DNA of 64,000 bases from an uncultured Dokdonella sp. (GCA_934526015.1 CAKSZY010000006.1:1-64000); one strand, 5' to 3'. Counted from the stretch's first letter, positions 1 through 9,210 are shown. A program made the numbers and translations. The notes: generated by a model from the letters alone, not told the origin.

Positions 1-34
1 ATGCGGCGGAGGGTCGCCAGGCAAGACGGCAAGT

Positions 35-325
35 TCAAAGCCCTTTTACAACCGTCCGTGATTTCGGGGTAGAACCCCTCTTGGCTCTAGCCAACGAAGG
101 TTCCCCAGGCCGAATAGCTCTCCGAAATTCTCGATCCCGCGCCATGAATGCTTCGAGCATGTGCGGGATCAGCGCCACAGCGTCGACCGACTCGCCGTAG
201 GTTTGCGCGTGCATGGCCGCATAGCGGTCGAGGTCGGCCTTGAGGGCGGAAGTGCATGCGAACGTCACCTTGACGCTCTCGGTCTTCGGCAGCGGCCCGA
301 GCCGCAGCTTGCGGGTCGCGTTCAT
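35..325 (-). CDS. DUF2274 family protein of the trb conjugation cluster
   Basis: A 96-residue protein beginning MNATRKLRLG. Proteins of this small family (DUF2274) are regularly the last gene of ICE-type trb operons, directly after trbI; their function is unknown. The ATG at 325 overlaps the stop of the trbI remnant (ATGA), so it is translationally coupled to it, and this decides the start. The sequence is soluble and mixed-charge, with a basic C-terminal tail and no signal peptide or membrane segment. It is the only complete gene left downstream of the trb deletion. Family assignment is from recall of the sequence and its position. Confidence 0.75.
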   Translation of the reverse strand: MNATRKLRLGPLPKTESVKVTFACTSALKADLDRYAAMHAQTYGESVDAVALIPHMLEAFMARDREFRRAIRPGEPSLARAKRGSTPKSRTVVKGL

Positions 326-843
326 TCCGAAGTTCCCCTTCCGAAGAACAGCGGCCGGTACGGCCGCAGTACCAAGTCGCGGTTGACGATGACGCGCACC
401 GGCAGGCCCGGACGCGCGGTCAACGTCGGCTGGACGTTGAGGTTGCGGCGGGTCAGCTCCTGCCCGACCTGGTTCACGCTCTCCTGCAGGCTTTCGCGAC
501 CGGCGAGGATGATGCGATCGCCGTCCTGCCGGTTCTCCGGCGCGGCGAGTTCGGCGCCGATACCGAGCAGCGTCGTCAACGCGGCGCCGGCGAGGATGCG
601 ATCCCAATGCCAATCGACGCCATCTTCCAGGCCGGCATAGCCGGCCGGATCGGTCCCGGCGAGGTTGTCGAGCGTCAGCGAGGACGTGTCCGGCAGGATG
701 ATGCGGTTCCACGCCACCTGCACGCGGCGCTGCCCATAGCTCACCTGGCTGTTGTAGCGGCCGAGGATGCGCGAGCCCTGCGGAATCAGCAGGTGACGGC
801 CAGTCGCCGTGTCGTAGACCGGCTCCGTCACCGTCGCGATCAC
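322..843 (-). pseudogene. trbI: TrbI (VirB10-like) C-terminal fragment
   Basis: A 173-residue open frame matching the C-terminal part of TrbI, the VirB10-like protein that spans the envelope in the conjugative type IV secretion channel. Recognisable parts are the outer-membrane core: the segment around LLIPQGSRILGRYNSQVSYG, then the TDPAGYAGLEDGVDWHW region and the antenna-like helix ILAGAALTTLLGIGAELA. Full TrbI is over 400 residues, so the cytoplasmic tail, inner-membrane helix and proline-rich region are gone. The frame opens at GTG 843 inside the former gene body, overlapping the stop that ends the trbE fragment (GTGA). This is the product of an internal deletion, not a natural start. Confidence 0.85.
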
Positions 844-1439
844 GTCACCCGATGGCGGCGCGTCGACACCGCACCATGCAGGTGGGTCAGCGTTTCGTCA
901 TCGTCGAGCCACGCGAGTTCCGGCAGCACGCCGTCGAGGAGGTCGTAGAGGCGGTCGGTCTCGGCCACGAAGCCCGCCAGGCGCTCGCGCCAGTCCACGC
1001 CGTCGCCGCGCGTGTTCTCGTAGAGCAGCTTCGCGCCGCGCGACGCCGCGTCCGCCGGCGGCAGGAACAGCAGCGTCAGGTGATAGCTGCTCTCGAAGTG
1101 CCCGCCGCCTTCCTCGAACGCCGCGCGCCGTTCCTCGTCGACCAGCCACGACAAGGGTTCCGGAAAATCCGAATGCGGGTAGCCGGCCGCCGGCGCGCGT
1201 TCGGCCTCGACGAACAGCGCCCAGCCCGAGCCGAGGCGCCGCAGCGCGTTGTTGATCCGCGCCGACGTCGCGATCAGTTCGCCCTGCGTGGCGCTGTCGA
1301 GATCCGGCCCGCGGAATCGCGCGGTGCGCTGGAACGAGCCGTCCTTGTTCAGCACGACGCCGCGCGCGATCAGCCCGGCCCAGGGCAGCCAGTCGGCGAG
1401 CAGCGCCGGACGCCTGCGATATTCGGCGAGGTTCAGCAT
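840..1439 (-). pseudogene. trbE: TrbE (VirB4-like ATPase) N-terminal fragment
   Basis: A 199-residue protein that begins as normal TrbE (MLNLAEYRRRPALLADWLPW) and follows the N-terminal domain as far as the LTHLHGAVSTRR motif, then stops at a TGA supplied by the trbI sequence. TrbE is the VirB4-type ATPase that energises pilus assembly and is normally about 800 residues. The Walker A and B motifs are absent, so no ATPase is made. Ten bases separate it from trbD. The break coincides with the start of the trbI remnant, so one deletion removed the rest of trbE, the genes usually found between (trbJ, trbL, trbF, trbG) and the trbI 5' part. Confidence 0.85.
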
Positions 1440-1449
1440 GGCGTCCTCG

Positions 1450-1716
1450 CTAGGCGTCCAGCAGCGGACGCTGCTTGAGGTGGCGAGAGAACACCGCCAT
1501 GAACAGCGGATCGACGCGCGCGCCCCACACCGCCAGCGCGTGGCCGACGACCCACAGCACGGCGCCGGGCACCCACAATTGCAGGCCGAGGCCCACGGCC
1601 GCGGCCAGCGTGCCGTTCGCGATCGCCACCGTGCGCGGCGCGCCGCCGAGCAGGATCGGCTCCGTCAGGGAGCGATGCAGCGGCACCTCGAAGCCCGGGA
1701 GGTCGCCCGCATTCAT
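1450..1716 (-). CDS. trbD: TrbD, inner-membrane component of the mating-pair system
   Basis: An 88-residue VirB3-like protein. After a short polar start (MNAGDLPGFEVPLHRSLTEP) come two hydrophobic stretches at about residues 28-48 and 50-66, and a C-terminal motif DPLFMAVFSRHL typical of TrbD. Family members sit in the inner membrane and work with the VirB4-type ATPase TrbE. The ATG at 1716 overlaps the trbC stop (ATGA), which fixes the start. The gene itself looks intact, but its partner trbE is truncated just downstream. Confidence 0.85.
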   Translation of the reverse strand: MNAGDLPGFEVPLHRSLTEPILLGGAPRTVAIANGTLAAAVGLGLQLWVPGAVLWVVGHALAVWGARVDPLFMAVFSRHLKQRPLLDA

Positions 1717-2087
1717 ACGAGCGCGCCGCCCGAGAACGAAAAGAACGACAGGAAGAACGACGAGGCCGCGAACGCGATCGACAAGCCGAACACGATCTGG
1801 ATCAACTTGCGGAAGCCGCCGCTCGTGTCGCCGAACGCCAGCGCCAGACCTGTCGCGATGATGATGATGACCGCGACGATGCGCGCGACCGGCCCCTGGA
1901 TCGATTCGAGGATGGCCTGCAGCGGCTCCTCCCACGGCATCGACGAACCGGCCGCCATCGCGGTGCCGGCGCTCGCCAGCATCACGGCCGCCAGCAGCAG
2001 GCCGGCGCGCAACGGCTGCGCGACGTGTCGCGGGAACCCAGGGCGTGCAGCAGGGACGACGGGGCGGAACGGTTCTACGTGGATCAC
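1713..2087 (-). CDS. trbC: TrbC, conjugative pilin precursor
   Basis: A 124-residue VirB2/TrbC-type prepilin. A basic, proline-containing leader is followed by a signal-like hydrophobic stretch (about residues 29-45, ending AMAAG), then the two pilin membrane helices at about 66-85 and 95-118. Mature TrbC-type pilin forms the conjugative pilus. The start is GTG at 2087, chosen because it overlaps the trbB stop as GTGA, the same coupling seen at other junctions of this operon. No frame damage is visible. Confidence 0.8.
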   Translation of the reverse strand: MIHVEPFRPVVPAARPGFPRHVAQPLRAGLLLAAVMLASAGTAMAAGSSMPWEEPLQAILESIQGPVARIVAVIIIIATGLALAFGDTSGGFRKLIQIVFGLSIAFAASSFFLSFFSFSGGALV

Positions 2088-3118
2088 GGCAGTTCTCCGG
2101 TGGGGGTAAACGAGGGAATGGAAGGCGTCGCCGGCGGCGACGCGAGCGCGTCGACCAGGCGGTAGCCCGCGTCGTCGAGGCCGACGACGCAGGTGATGTT
2201 CTCGATGCGGCTGCGCCTGCCGCGTCCGGCGATGAAGATGACGACGTTGATCGCCTCCGCGATCAGCGCACGCGGCGCCGTCATCGCCACCTCGAGGATC
2301 AGTTGCTCCAGGCGCAGCAGTGCGCCGAGCGCGGAACCGGCATGCACCGTCGCGATGCCGCCCGGATGGCCGGTGCCCCACACTTTGATGAGGTCCAGCG
2401 CTTCGCCGCCGCGCACTTCGCCGACGACCACGCGGTCCGGGCTCAAGCGCATCGTGGTCCGCACCAGTTCGGCCATCGACACGACGCCGGCGAGCGTGCG
2501 CAGCGGCACGTGATTGCGCGCCATGCACTTCAGCTCGACGGTGTCTTCAAGGACCAGCACGCGGTCGCCGGTCAGCGCGACCTCGGCGAGCAAGGCGTTC
2601 GCCAGCCGCGTCTTGCCGGTGTTGGTGCCGCCGGCGATCAGGATGTTCCGGCGCTCGCGCACCGCCCGCACGAGAAACTCCCTTTGCGCGGCCGTCATGG
2701 CGCCGGCCGCCACGTAGTCCTCCAGCGGCACCACCACCCCGCGCTTGCGCAAGGCAAACGTCGGTCCCGGCGTCACCGGCGGCAGCGCCGCCTCGAAGCG
2801 TTCGCCGGTGTCCGGCAGTTCCGCGGTCAGAAGCGGCCGGTCGCGATGCACCTCCGCGCCGACGTGCGTGGCGATCAGCCGGATGATGCGCTCGCCGTCC
2901 TCCTCGGACAGCTCCACGCCGAGCGGCACCCGTCCGCTCGACAGGCGATCGACCCATAGCGAGCGGTCCGGATTCAGCAGGATTTCGGTGACGTCCGGGT
3001 CTTCCAGCGCGGCCGCGATCAGCGGCCCCATCGCCGTGCGCAGCATGCGGATGCGACGAGCCAGCGGAGCAGACGACGGTCCGCGCGAAGTGCTCGGCAG
3101 CGGCTGCACGGCGCTCAC
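2084..3118 (-). CDS. trbB: TrbB, VirB11-like conjugation ATPase
   Basis: A 344-residue secretion ATPase of the VirB11/TrbB family, which forms a hexameric ring at the cytoplasmic face of the conjugative type IV secretion system. The Walker A motif GGTNTGKT is at residues 163-170, followed by the Asp box and a VGEVRGGEALDLI Walker B region. The GTG start at 3118 overlaps the stop of the upstream ribbon-helix-helix gene (GTGA). Its length is normal for the family and there are no disruptions. Confidence 0.88.
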   Translation of the reverse strand: MSAVQPLPSTSRGPSSAPLARRIRMLRTAMGPLIAAALEDPDVTEILLNPDRSLWVDRLSSGRVPLGVELSEEDGERIIRLIATHVGAEVHRDRPLLTAELPDTGERFEAALPPVTPGPTFALRKRGVVVPLEDYVAAGAMTAAQREFLVRAVRERRNILIAGGTNTGKTRLANALLAEVALTGDRVLVLEDTVELKCMARNHVPLRTLAGVVSMAELVRTTMRLSPDRVVVGEVRGGEALDLIKVWGTGHPGGIATVHAGSALGALLRLEQLILEVAMTAPRALIAEAINVVIFIAGRGRRSRIENITCVVGLDDAGYRLVDALASPPATPSIPSFTPTGELP

Positions 3119-3561
3119 GGCGCGCGCCCCGCGTCGTCGTCCTGCGTCGCCGCGTCCGGGCGCAATTCGTCCACCACGTCGCGCACGAGGCTGCGCCCGC
3201 GCAGCAGGTGGCGACCCAGCTGCTCGACGAACTGCTCGAAGCGCGCCCGGCCCTGCGCACGTGCCGCCTCCTGGTGCGCCTCCGGCAATGGCGTGCTGAC
3301 GGTGAGGAAGTAGCGGACGAACAGCGCGACCGTTTCGATGAGGATGGTTTGATCCCGCTCGAACCGCTCGAACTGCCGCGACAGCCGGTCGAGCCGCTTC
3401 GCGATCGCCGTTTCCCGCTGGTCGCCCGCCTCCGGCGCCAACCACGACGCCAGCGCCGCGGCGACGATCGACGACTTGGACACGCCCTTGCGCGTCGCCA
3501 GTTCGTCCAGCCGCAGCGCGTGCTCGCGCTGGATGAACAGGTTGAGGCGTGCCTGCGTCAT
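3115..3561 (-). CDS. Ribbon-helix-helix (CopG-type) protein of the transfer operon
   Basis: A 148-residue protein with an N-terminal ribbon-helix-helix DNA-binding signature: a beta strand (ARLNLFIQ) and two helices ending SKSSIVAAALASWL, within residues 3-45. The rest is a charged helical region with a hydrophobic patch (TVALFVRYFLTV) at about residues 79-90. A CopG-family gene between traG and trbB is standard in this class of ICE; it is presumed to regulate the transfer genes or assist DNA processing. It overlaps both neighbours by four bases, so it is part of one transcript with them. Confidence 0.8.
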   Translation of the reverse strand: MTQARLNLFIQREHALRLDELATRKGVSKSSIVAAALASWLAPEAGDQRETAIAKRLDRLSRQFERFERDQTILIETVALFVRYFLTVSTPLPEAHQEAARAQGRARFEQFVEQLGRHLLRGRSLVRDVVDELRPDAATQDDDAGRAP

Positions 3562-5564
3562 AGCGGGATTCCGTCGTCAGGGTCGAGGGAGGCCAGCCGC
3601 GCCGTGCGCTGCAGGCCGAGGTCAAGCTGGTGGGGAGGCGCCAGCGGCGCGTCGTCGTCGTCGAGCAGCGCGAGGTCGCTGGCCGGGGGTTCCGCGGCGA
3701 GCGGATACCCGGTGGCCTCGAACAATTCCGGCTGCTGGCGCAGGCCGCCCTCCTCCTGCGCGCCGTCGTCCCGCGCCGTCGGCACGGGGTCCGCGGCCGC
3801 AGGCGCCAGCGGCGCGAGACCGCTCCAGTCGTCCGGCCGCCGTGCCGGCGCGTCGGCATAGCCGTCGCTCGCCAGCACCGGCGGCGGCAGCACGCGCCGC
3901 GTGAAATTGCGGTCCTCGTAGTAGCGCAGCTTGCGCGCCCGGATCGGCGGATGCCCCGAGACCATCACCACGGCCTCGTCCTGCGGCAGCTGCATGATTT
4001 CGCCCGGCGTCAGCAGCGGCCGCGCCGTTTCCTGCCGCGACACCATCAGGTGCCCGAGCCAGGGCGCCAGCCGATGCCCCGCGTAGTTGCGCATCGCGCG
4101 CAGTTCGGTCGCGGTGCCGAGCATTTCCGAGATGCGCTTGGCGGTGCGTTCGTCGTTGGTCGCGTACGTGATGCGAACGTGGCAGTTGTCGAGGATCGCG
4201 TGATTCGGCCCGTACGCCTTGTCGATCTGATTGAGCGACTGCGCGATCAGGTACGCGCGCAAGCCGTAGCCCGCGATGTACGCGAGCGTGCTCTCGAAGA
4301 AGTCCAGCCGCCCGAGCGCGGGAAACTCGTCGAGCATCAGCAGCAGTTCGCGCTTGCGCTCGATGCCGTCCGAGCCGTCCAGCGATTCGGTGAGGCGCCG
4401 GCCGATCTGATTGAGGATCAGCCGCACCAGCGGCTTCGTGCGCGAGATGTCGGACGGCGGCACCACCAGGTACAGCGATACCGGATGGTCGGCCGAGATC
4501 AGGTCGGCGATGCGCCAGTCGCAGCGCGAAGTGACCTCGGCCACGGTCGGATCGCGGTACAGGCCGAGGAACGACATGGCCGTGGAGAGCACGCCCGAGC
4601 GCTCGTTGTCGCTCTTGTTCATCACCTCGCGCGCGGCCGAGGCGACAACCGGATGCGGCACGTCGCCGAGGTGCCGCGTCGTCATCATCCGCCTCAACGT
4701 CGTCTCGAAGGCGCACGCGGGGTCCGACAGGAAGTTCGCGACACCTGGCAGCGTCTTGTCGTCGCCGGCGTAGAGGACGTGCAGGATCGCGCCGACGAGC
4801 AGCGCGTGCGAAGTCTTCTCCCAATGGTTGCGGCGCTCGAGCGCGCCTTCCGGATCGACCAGGATGTCCGCGATGTTCTGCACGTCGCGGACTTCGTGCG
4901 CGCCCCGCCGCACTTCCAGCAGCGGATTGTAGGCGGCGGACCGCGGCTCGGTCGGGTTGAACAGCAGGCAATGCGAGTAGCGCGAGCGCCAGCCGGCCGT
5001 CAGCGTCCAGTTCTCGCCCTTGATGTCGTGGATGACGACGGATGCGGGCCAGCTCAACAAGGTCGGCACGACCAGGCCGACGCCCTTGCCCGAGCGCGTC
5101 GGCGCGAACGCCATGACGTGCTCCGGCCCGCGATGACGCAGGTAGCGCCGCGCCCTGCCGGACACCCGGCCGAGGAACACGCCGGCCGGCTCGACCAGGC
5201 CCGATTCCTCGATCTCGCGGGCCGTGGCCCATCGCGCCGAGCCGTACGTGGTCACCAGGCGCGTCTGCCGCGAGCGCCATACCGACATGCCGATCGCGAC
5301 CCCTGTTGCCGCCAGGCCGCTGCCGCCCGCGATCGCGCCGCCGACGTCGAACACCTGTGGCGCGTAGGCCCCGTAGGCATACCACCACTCGAAAAGCCGC
5401 CACGGGTGATAGACCGGCTGGCCGAACAGGTCGAACCACGGCGCACCGAGGCGCGCCTGATAGTCGAGCGTCGCGGCGGTCCACTGCGTTGCGCACCAGA
5501 CGCCCGCGATCACGATGCCGAACACGGCACCGATCTGCCCGAACAGGACTTGCGTCCCCCGCAT
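3558..5564 (-). CDS. traG: TraG, VirD4-like type IV coupling protein
   Basis: A 668-residue coupling protein, the inner-membrane ATPase that hands the relaxase-DNA complex to the secretion channel. Two membrane segments lie at about residues 8-25 and 75-95, then the Walker A motif in APTRSGKGVG (about 154-163). Further on are a Walker B-like LLLMLDEFPALGRL and the TraG signature AYLIAQSLNQIDKAYGPNHA. The acidic, low-complexity C-terminal tail is typical. It is full length and heads the surviving transfer operon (traG, RHH, trbB, trbC, trbD). A gap of about 280 bp separates it from the hydrolase gene upstream. Confidence 0.9.
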   Translation of the reverse strand: MRGTQVLFGQIGAVFGIVIAGVWCATQWTAATLDYQARLGAPWFDLFGQPVYHPWRLFEWWYAYGAYAPQVFDVGGAIAGGSGLAATGVAIGMSVWRSRQTRLVTTYGSARWATAREIEESGLVEPAGVFLGRVSGRARRYLRHRGPEHVMAFAPTRSGKGVGLVVPTLLSWPASVVIHDIKGENWTLTAGWRSRYSHCLLFNPTEPRSAAYNPLLEVRRGAHEVRDVQNIADILVDPEGALERRNHWEKTSHALLVGAILHVLYAGDDKTLPGVANFLSDPACAFETTLRRMMTTRHLGDVPHPVVASAAREVMNKSDNERSGVLSTAMSFLGLYRDPTVAEVTSRCDWRIADLISADHPVSLYLVVPPSDISRTKPLVRLILNQIGRRLTESLDGSDGIERKRELLLMLDEFPALGRLDFFESTLAYIAGYGLRAYLIAQSLNQIDKAYGPNHAILDNCHVRITYATNDERTAKRISEMLGTATELRAMRNYAGHRLAPWLGHLMVSRQETARPLLTPGEIMQLPQDEAVVMVSGHPPIRARKLRYYEDRNFTRRVLPPPVLASDGYADAPARRPDDWSGLAPLAPAAADPVPTARDDGAQEEGGLRQQPELFEATGYPLAAEPPASDLALLDDDDAPLAPPHQLDLGLQRTARLASLDPDDGIPL

Positions 5565-5844
5565 GACCCTCCGACCTCCGCATGACGCGCGGCACCGCGA
5601 CGTGCCGGTCAGGCGAGATTCGGAGGCGAACTACGGCCGGTCAAAGGCCGTTATCGGCATAAAAGTCGAGGATTCTTCAACAATGCGCGCAGAGACGTGC
5701 TGCTGCACAGTGCGGCGCAGAGTAGCGCACGAGGGCGTACTTCCAACTTTGATAAGGTCGACTGATGGAACTGAGGCGCCATCGCGTGAACCCCTCCGCG
5801 AACGCACAACAGGACACGTCGGTCCATGCGTCGAGAAGAACAGG

Positions 5845-7791
5845 CTAGTAGCGTCGTTCGCGCAGATCCCAATCGAAATTGCTTGTGGCACTTACGCGAT
5901 ACTGCAAAAAGCACCCGAACCTCGTGTAGTGGTCGGACATGGGAAACGGAAAGGGAGAGTTCAACCGAACATTTCGGTCGGGTTGCCGATCGGGGTCAAT
6001 CGTCCAGTAGTCCCAATGCCATTCAACCAGTTGGAACTGTACGTAGGTGTCCGCAGACACCTTGAAGCGCTCCAGGCGGGCCGAATCCTTCTTTCCGCCC
6101 GCCGGCCATTGCTGCTGCCACCCGTTCCCTCCGTGCTGCTTGATGATCTCGCCTCCTAGCCATTGCTCGGCGATGTAGCGATTCTCAAGACGGTCGACAG
6201 GTCCGCCCGTGGCGATCACCAGCGATTGATATTTCCTGCCAATCTCCTTGCATACGCTATCCGCATCGATCGTCGTAGGACCGACTCCACATTGCTGGCT
6301 CGCGGTCCCGATAGGCTTTCTTTCCGCATCATACATAACCGCATCGCACTCCTCCGCCTTGATAGTTATCAGCGAAGTCGCAAGACGATCCTCAACGAAC
6401 TCGTGCTTGATATGTGCGGGAAGATTCCAGAACGTTCCATTGTATGACGCCTCCATCTTTCCGCGCTCACTATTGGTCGAGAGCTGTACGTCCTTCATGG
6501 CCTTGGAGAACTCGCCCCACGACATGCCCAGGTGGAGGCCAGGTCGCTCCAGATGCACATCGTCTTGTTCCATGGCATTCCGAACCAACCAAGCTACCGC
6601 CGCAATAGCGGCTACCATCACCGCCACGACGACTGGCGCAAGAAGGTAGCGCACCTTCAGTACCGTCAGGAACGACACCCACCACGGAGTCGTTGCTCTA
6701 TCCAGCACGCCGTCTTCAACGACCCCGCCGGTTACGTAAGGGAGCCAATTTGTCCTTATATGGTCTTCTGAGAAGAAATCCCCATGACCGATATCGAAGA
6801 ACCGATCCTTCACTCTCCCATGACCGAAACCGAATCGCCCCGACGATCCATAGCCCCATGTTGCACTGGCGGCGAGCACGGGCCAGATATCTCGCATTCC
6901 GCAATCGTTCACCGCATGCCATGAATCTTCGCGATCCGGGTCAAGTCGGTGCGAGAAATTCTCCCATGGGAAGTCGTCAGGAACGATACTTCCACACAGT
7001 ATGACGCGATGGAATCTTATATCGTTTTCGTCCTCCAGAATTCTCGCAAGAATATATGTGCCGAAACTATGTGCGATGATGGAAACCTGATCCGGCTTTC
7101 GCGCGATCTCGTCACGCAGTAACCGGGTAATCCTAAGAATCGGGCGCTTCCGAGTCCAAGACCAAGGAAGCAAGAAGCGAATTGCATCGAAGAATCCATA
7201 CCTTAGAGGTACGGCCCGAATCGAAGGATCTGCCTTCTTGAGAATTGATGCCGCACGATCCGCCCATTCAGCACGAGTCCGTATGCCGTGAATCAAACAG
7301 ACGCTGTGCTTCCGGATGGGCCTGCTGCCGACACCCTCAGGAACGCCGAGCTGTTGACGGCGCTGTTCCAGCTCCGCTGCCATCAGGCGGGCCAAGGCTG
7401 AGTGACGTTCCTGCGCAGACTTGATCTTGCCGCGCGCATATCCTTCCAGCATCGAATAGTTGAGAAGCCCGCGGGCCTTGCCGCCCGCAATCTGCGCGTG
7501 AATCGTATCTATGCACCTGCTGAGGACCTTATTTAGAACAGCACCTGCGAGTTCTTCCGGATTTTCCAGGTCGCTCGCCACTACGCACCGTGCCGCAGCC
7601 TGCCTAACCTCGGCTCTCAAATCGTCCTGGATTGAGGTCAGCAGGGCAACCGCCGCTTCCATGCGCTGAGTGAAATATAGAGACGAATTAATCGGCGCAT
7701 TGATCGCTCGTTCCGCCTCTGAAAATCGAGCGTCCCAATCGACGATCGAATGAGCCCCCAACTGCAGCCAGATGCTATCTTCGCCTGCCAT
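5845..7791 (-). CDS. Membrane-anchored alpha/beta hydrolase with unknown C-terminal domain
   Basis: A 648-residue protein I cannot match to a named family. Residues 1-150 are mostly helical and charged. Residues about 160-350 form an alpha/beta-hydrolase domain: a strand followed by LIHGI (oxyanion site, about 166-170), a nucleophile elbow AHSFGT with Ser242, and a candidate base His336 in DIGHGDFF. One strong membrane helix spans about 381-403. The remaining 245 residues are polar and Trp/Gln-rich. Base composition is clearly lower in GC than in the flanking genes, and codon use is less biased, which points to separate acquisition. It lies as a single gene between eexN and traG, a cargo position. 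A lipase- or esterase-like defence effector is possible but unproven. Confidence 0.75.
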   Translation of the reverse strand: MAGEDSIWLQLGAHSIVDWDARFSEAERAINAPINSSLYFTQRMEAAVALLTSIQDDLRAEVRQAAARCVVASDLENPEELAGAVLNKVLSRCIDTIHAQIAGGKARGLLNYSMLEGYARGKIKSAQERHSALARLMAAELEQRRQQLGVPEGVGSRPIRKHSVCLIHGIRTRAEWADRAASILKKADPSIRAVPLRYGFFDAIRFLLPWSWTRKRPILRITRLLRDEIARKPDQVSIIAHSFGTYILARILEDENDIRFHRVILCGSIVPDDFPWENFSHRLDPDREDSWHAVNDCGMRDIWPVLAASATWGYGSSGRFGFGHGRVKDRFFDIGHGDFFSEDHIRTNWLPYVTGGVVEDGVLDRATTPWWVSFLTVLKVRYLLAPVVVAVMVAAIAAVAWLVRNAMEQDDVHLERPGLHLGMSWGEFSKAMKDVQLSTNSERGKMEASYNGTFWNLPAHIKHEFVEDRLATSLITIKAEECDAVMYDAERKPIGTASQQCGVGPTTIDADSVCKEIGRKYQSLVIATGGPVDRLENRYIAEQWLGGEIIKQHGGNGWQQQWPAGGKKDSARLERFKVSADTYVQFQLVEWHWDYWTIDPDRQPDRNVRLNSPFPFPMSDHYTRFGCFLQYRVSATSNFDWDLRERRY

Positions 7792-8008
7792 GCCCCGCTC
7801 CCCTTTGGCACCGCCTCGTCATCAGTCTAGCAACCGTACATGCGGGAATGGCGATTGGCGACGTGTATTGGCGTATTTATGCAGCGAGATTGGGCAGACC
7901 CGCCGGCGAGGCGTCTATCGCAGTCCCGCTTCGGCGCCGCCACGCACCACAGGAACTGATACAGACCAAGCACCGGTTCTCGATTCACACGCTGCCGCCA
8001 GGCCGCAA

Positions 8009-8269
8009 CTACAACTTCGGCGGCTCCTTCGGCGGCGTATAGGGCACAGTGCCGTCGTTGAAGAAGCGCTTGCGCGTCGCCTCGTTGACGCGGACGCACA
8101 GTTCCTCGCCGGTCTTCGCGCGGTCCATCCGGCATTGCTCTCGCAGCGCCTTGAGCCGCCCGGCATCGGCAGCCAGCTCGTCCACGGTCGGCAGCGGCGC
8201 CGGCGGCGCCTCGGAACGGCCGCAGGCCGCCAGGGTCACCGCGAGCATCAACAGCAGGGTCTTGGTCAT
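8009..8269 (-). CDS. eexN: EexN-like entry-exclusion lipoprotein
   Basis: An 86-residue lipoprotein precursor. A signal peptide ends in a lipobox with Cys16 (VTLAACG), and the short mature part has the EexN-like pattern of a TVDEL segment, a helix LKALREQC and a second Cys. EexN-type proteins of IncN and ICE systems sit in the envelope and block uptake of the same element from another donor. The ATG at 8269 overlaps the lysR stop (ATGA), and a GGAGG Shine-Dalgarno sequence lies nine bases upstream. Family assignment is from pattern and context. Confidence 0.7.
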   Translation of the reverse strand: MTKTLLLMLAVTLAACGRSEAPPAPLPTVDELAADAGRLKALREQCRMDRAKTGEELCVRVNEATRKRFFNDGTVPYTPPKEPPKL

Positions 8270-9210
8270 GGCTCGACCTCCTTCGGGGCATCCGGCCTGG
8301 GAACGGCGGTTCCGCCACCATGCGGCAAATCGCCGAAGCGCTCAACCCGCTCAATGAAACGCGCGAGCGTCTCCGACGGCTCCGCATCGGGGCGCAGCAG
8401 GTACGTCGTCAGCACCGGCGAGCGCCCTGCGAGCGGCCGCGCGACCACGCCCTGCTCGCTGCACGCGGCGAGTTGCGAGGCGCCGGCCAGGCCGAGCGCG
8501 AACCCGGCCGTCACCAGCGCGATCATCAGTTCCAAGGATGCCACCTGCTCGGCCACCAGCGGTTCGCGATCCACGGTGCGCAGAATTCGGGCGATCTGCC
8601 GCGCATGACCCTCGCACACCTGCGGATCGCACATCACCAGCGGATAGCGAAGCACGTCCTCCAGCGGAATGCGGCGCTGCGCGGCCAGCGGATGCTGCGC
8701 CGGCAGCGCCACCATCACCGGATCGCACCACGCCGACTCGGCCAGCAGGCCGTCGCCCACTTCGTCGGACTGCGCGAAACCGACGTCGTACAGGTCGTCG
8801 TGCAGGCCCTTGATCTGCTGCGACAGCGGCACCTCGAACAGACGGATCTCCACGTCCGGTTCGTCCTGCCGGCACTGCGCGAGCAAGGCCGGCAGGCGCG
8901 ACGGCGTGATGCCGTCCGACAGCGCGATGCGAAGCTGGCCTTCGTAGCCGTTCGCTGCCGCCTTCGCCGCTTCGCGCGCCTGCTGTATCGCCGCGAACAC
9001 GCGCGGGACGTGTTCGAGGAACAGCTTCCCCGCCCGCGTCAGCCGCGTGCTGCGCGTGGTCCGCGTAAACAGCGCGACGCCGAGATCATCTTCGAGTTCC
9101 CTGATCGCCCGCGACAGCGGCGACTGGTCCATGTGCAGCTTCTCGGCCGCGCGGCCGAAATGCAGTTCCTTCGCGACCGCCCAAAAGCAGCGCAAGTGCC
9201 GTAGTTCCAT
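8266..9210 (-). CDS. LysR-family regulator of the ICE transfer region
   Basis: A 314-residue LysR-type transcription factor starting MELRHLRCFW. The N-terminal winged helix-turn-helix occupies residues 1-60 (FGRAAEKLHMDQSPLSRAIRELE in the recognition region), followed by the two-lobed substrate-binding domain starting near LRIALSDG. A LysR gene just upstream of the traG/trb block is usual in Tn4371-like ICEs and probably controls transfer functions. The frame could start ten codons earlier (9240), but the MELRHLR start is the family standard. The upstream flank runs straight into the truncated lasso cyclase, so this is a boundary of the conjugative block. Confidence 0.85.
   Translation of the reverse strand: MELRHLRCFWAVAKELHFGRAAEKLHMDQSPLSRAIRELEDDLGVALFTRTTRSTRLTRAGKLFLEHVPRVFAAIQQAREAAKAAANGYEGQLRIALSDGITPSRLPALLAQCRQDEPDVEIRLFEVPLSQQIKGLHDDLYDVGFAQSDEVGDGLLAESAWCDPVMVALPAQHPLAAQRRIPLEDVLRYPLVMCDPQVCEGHARQIARILRTVDREPLVAEQVASLELMIALVTAGFALGLAGASQLAACSEQGVVARPLAGRSPVLTTYLLRPDAEPSETLARFIERVERFGDLPHGGGTAVPRPDAPKEVEP

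Noticed and set aside
2084..3859. Extended N-terminus for TrbB in the same frame
   Set aside because: The extra ~245 codons overlap the ribbon-helix-helix gene and the end of traG, have Arg-rich shadow composition, and the GTG at 3118 with a 4-bp overlap is the consistent start.
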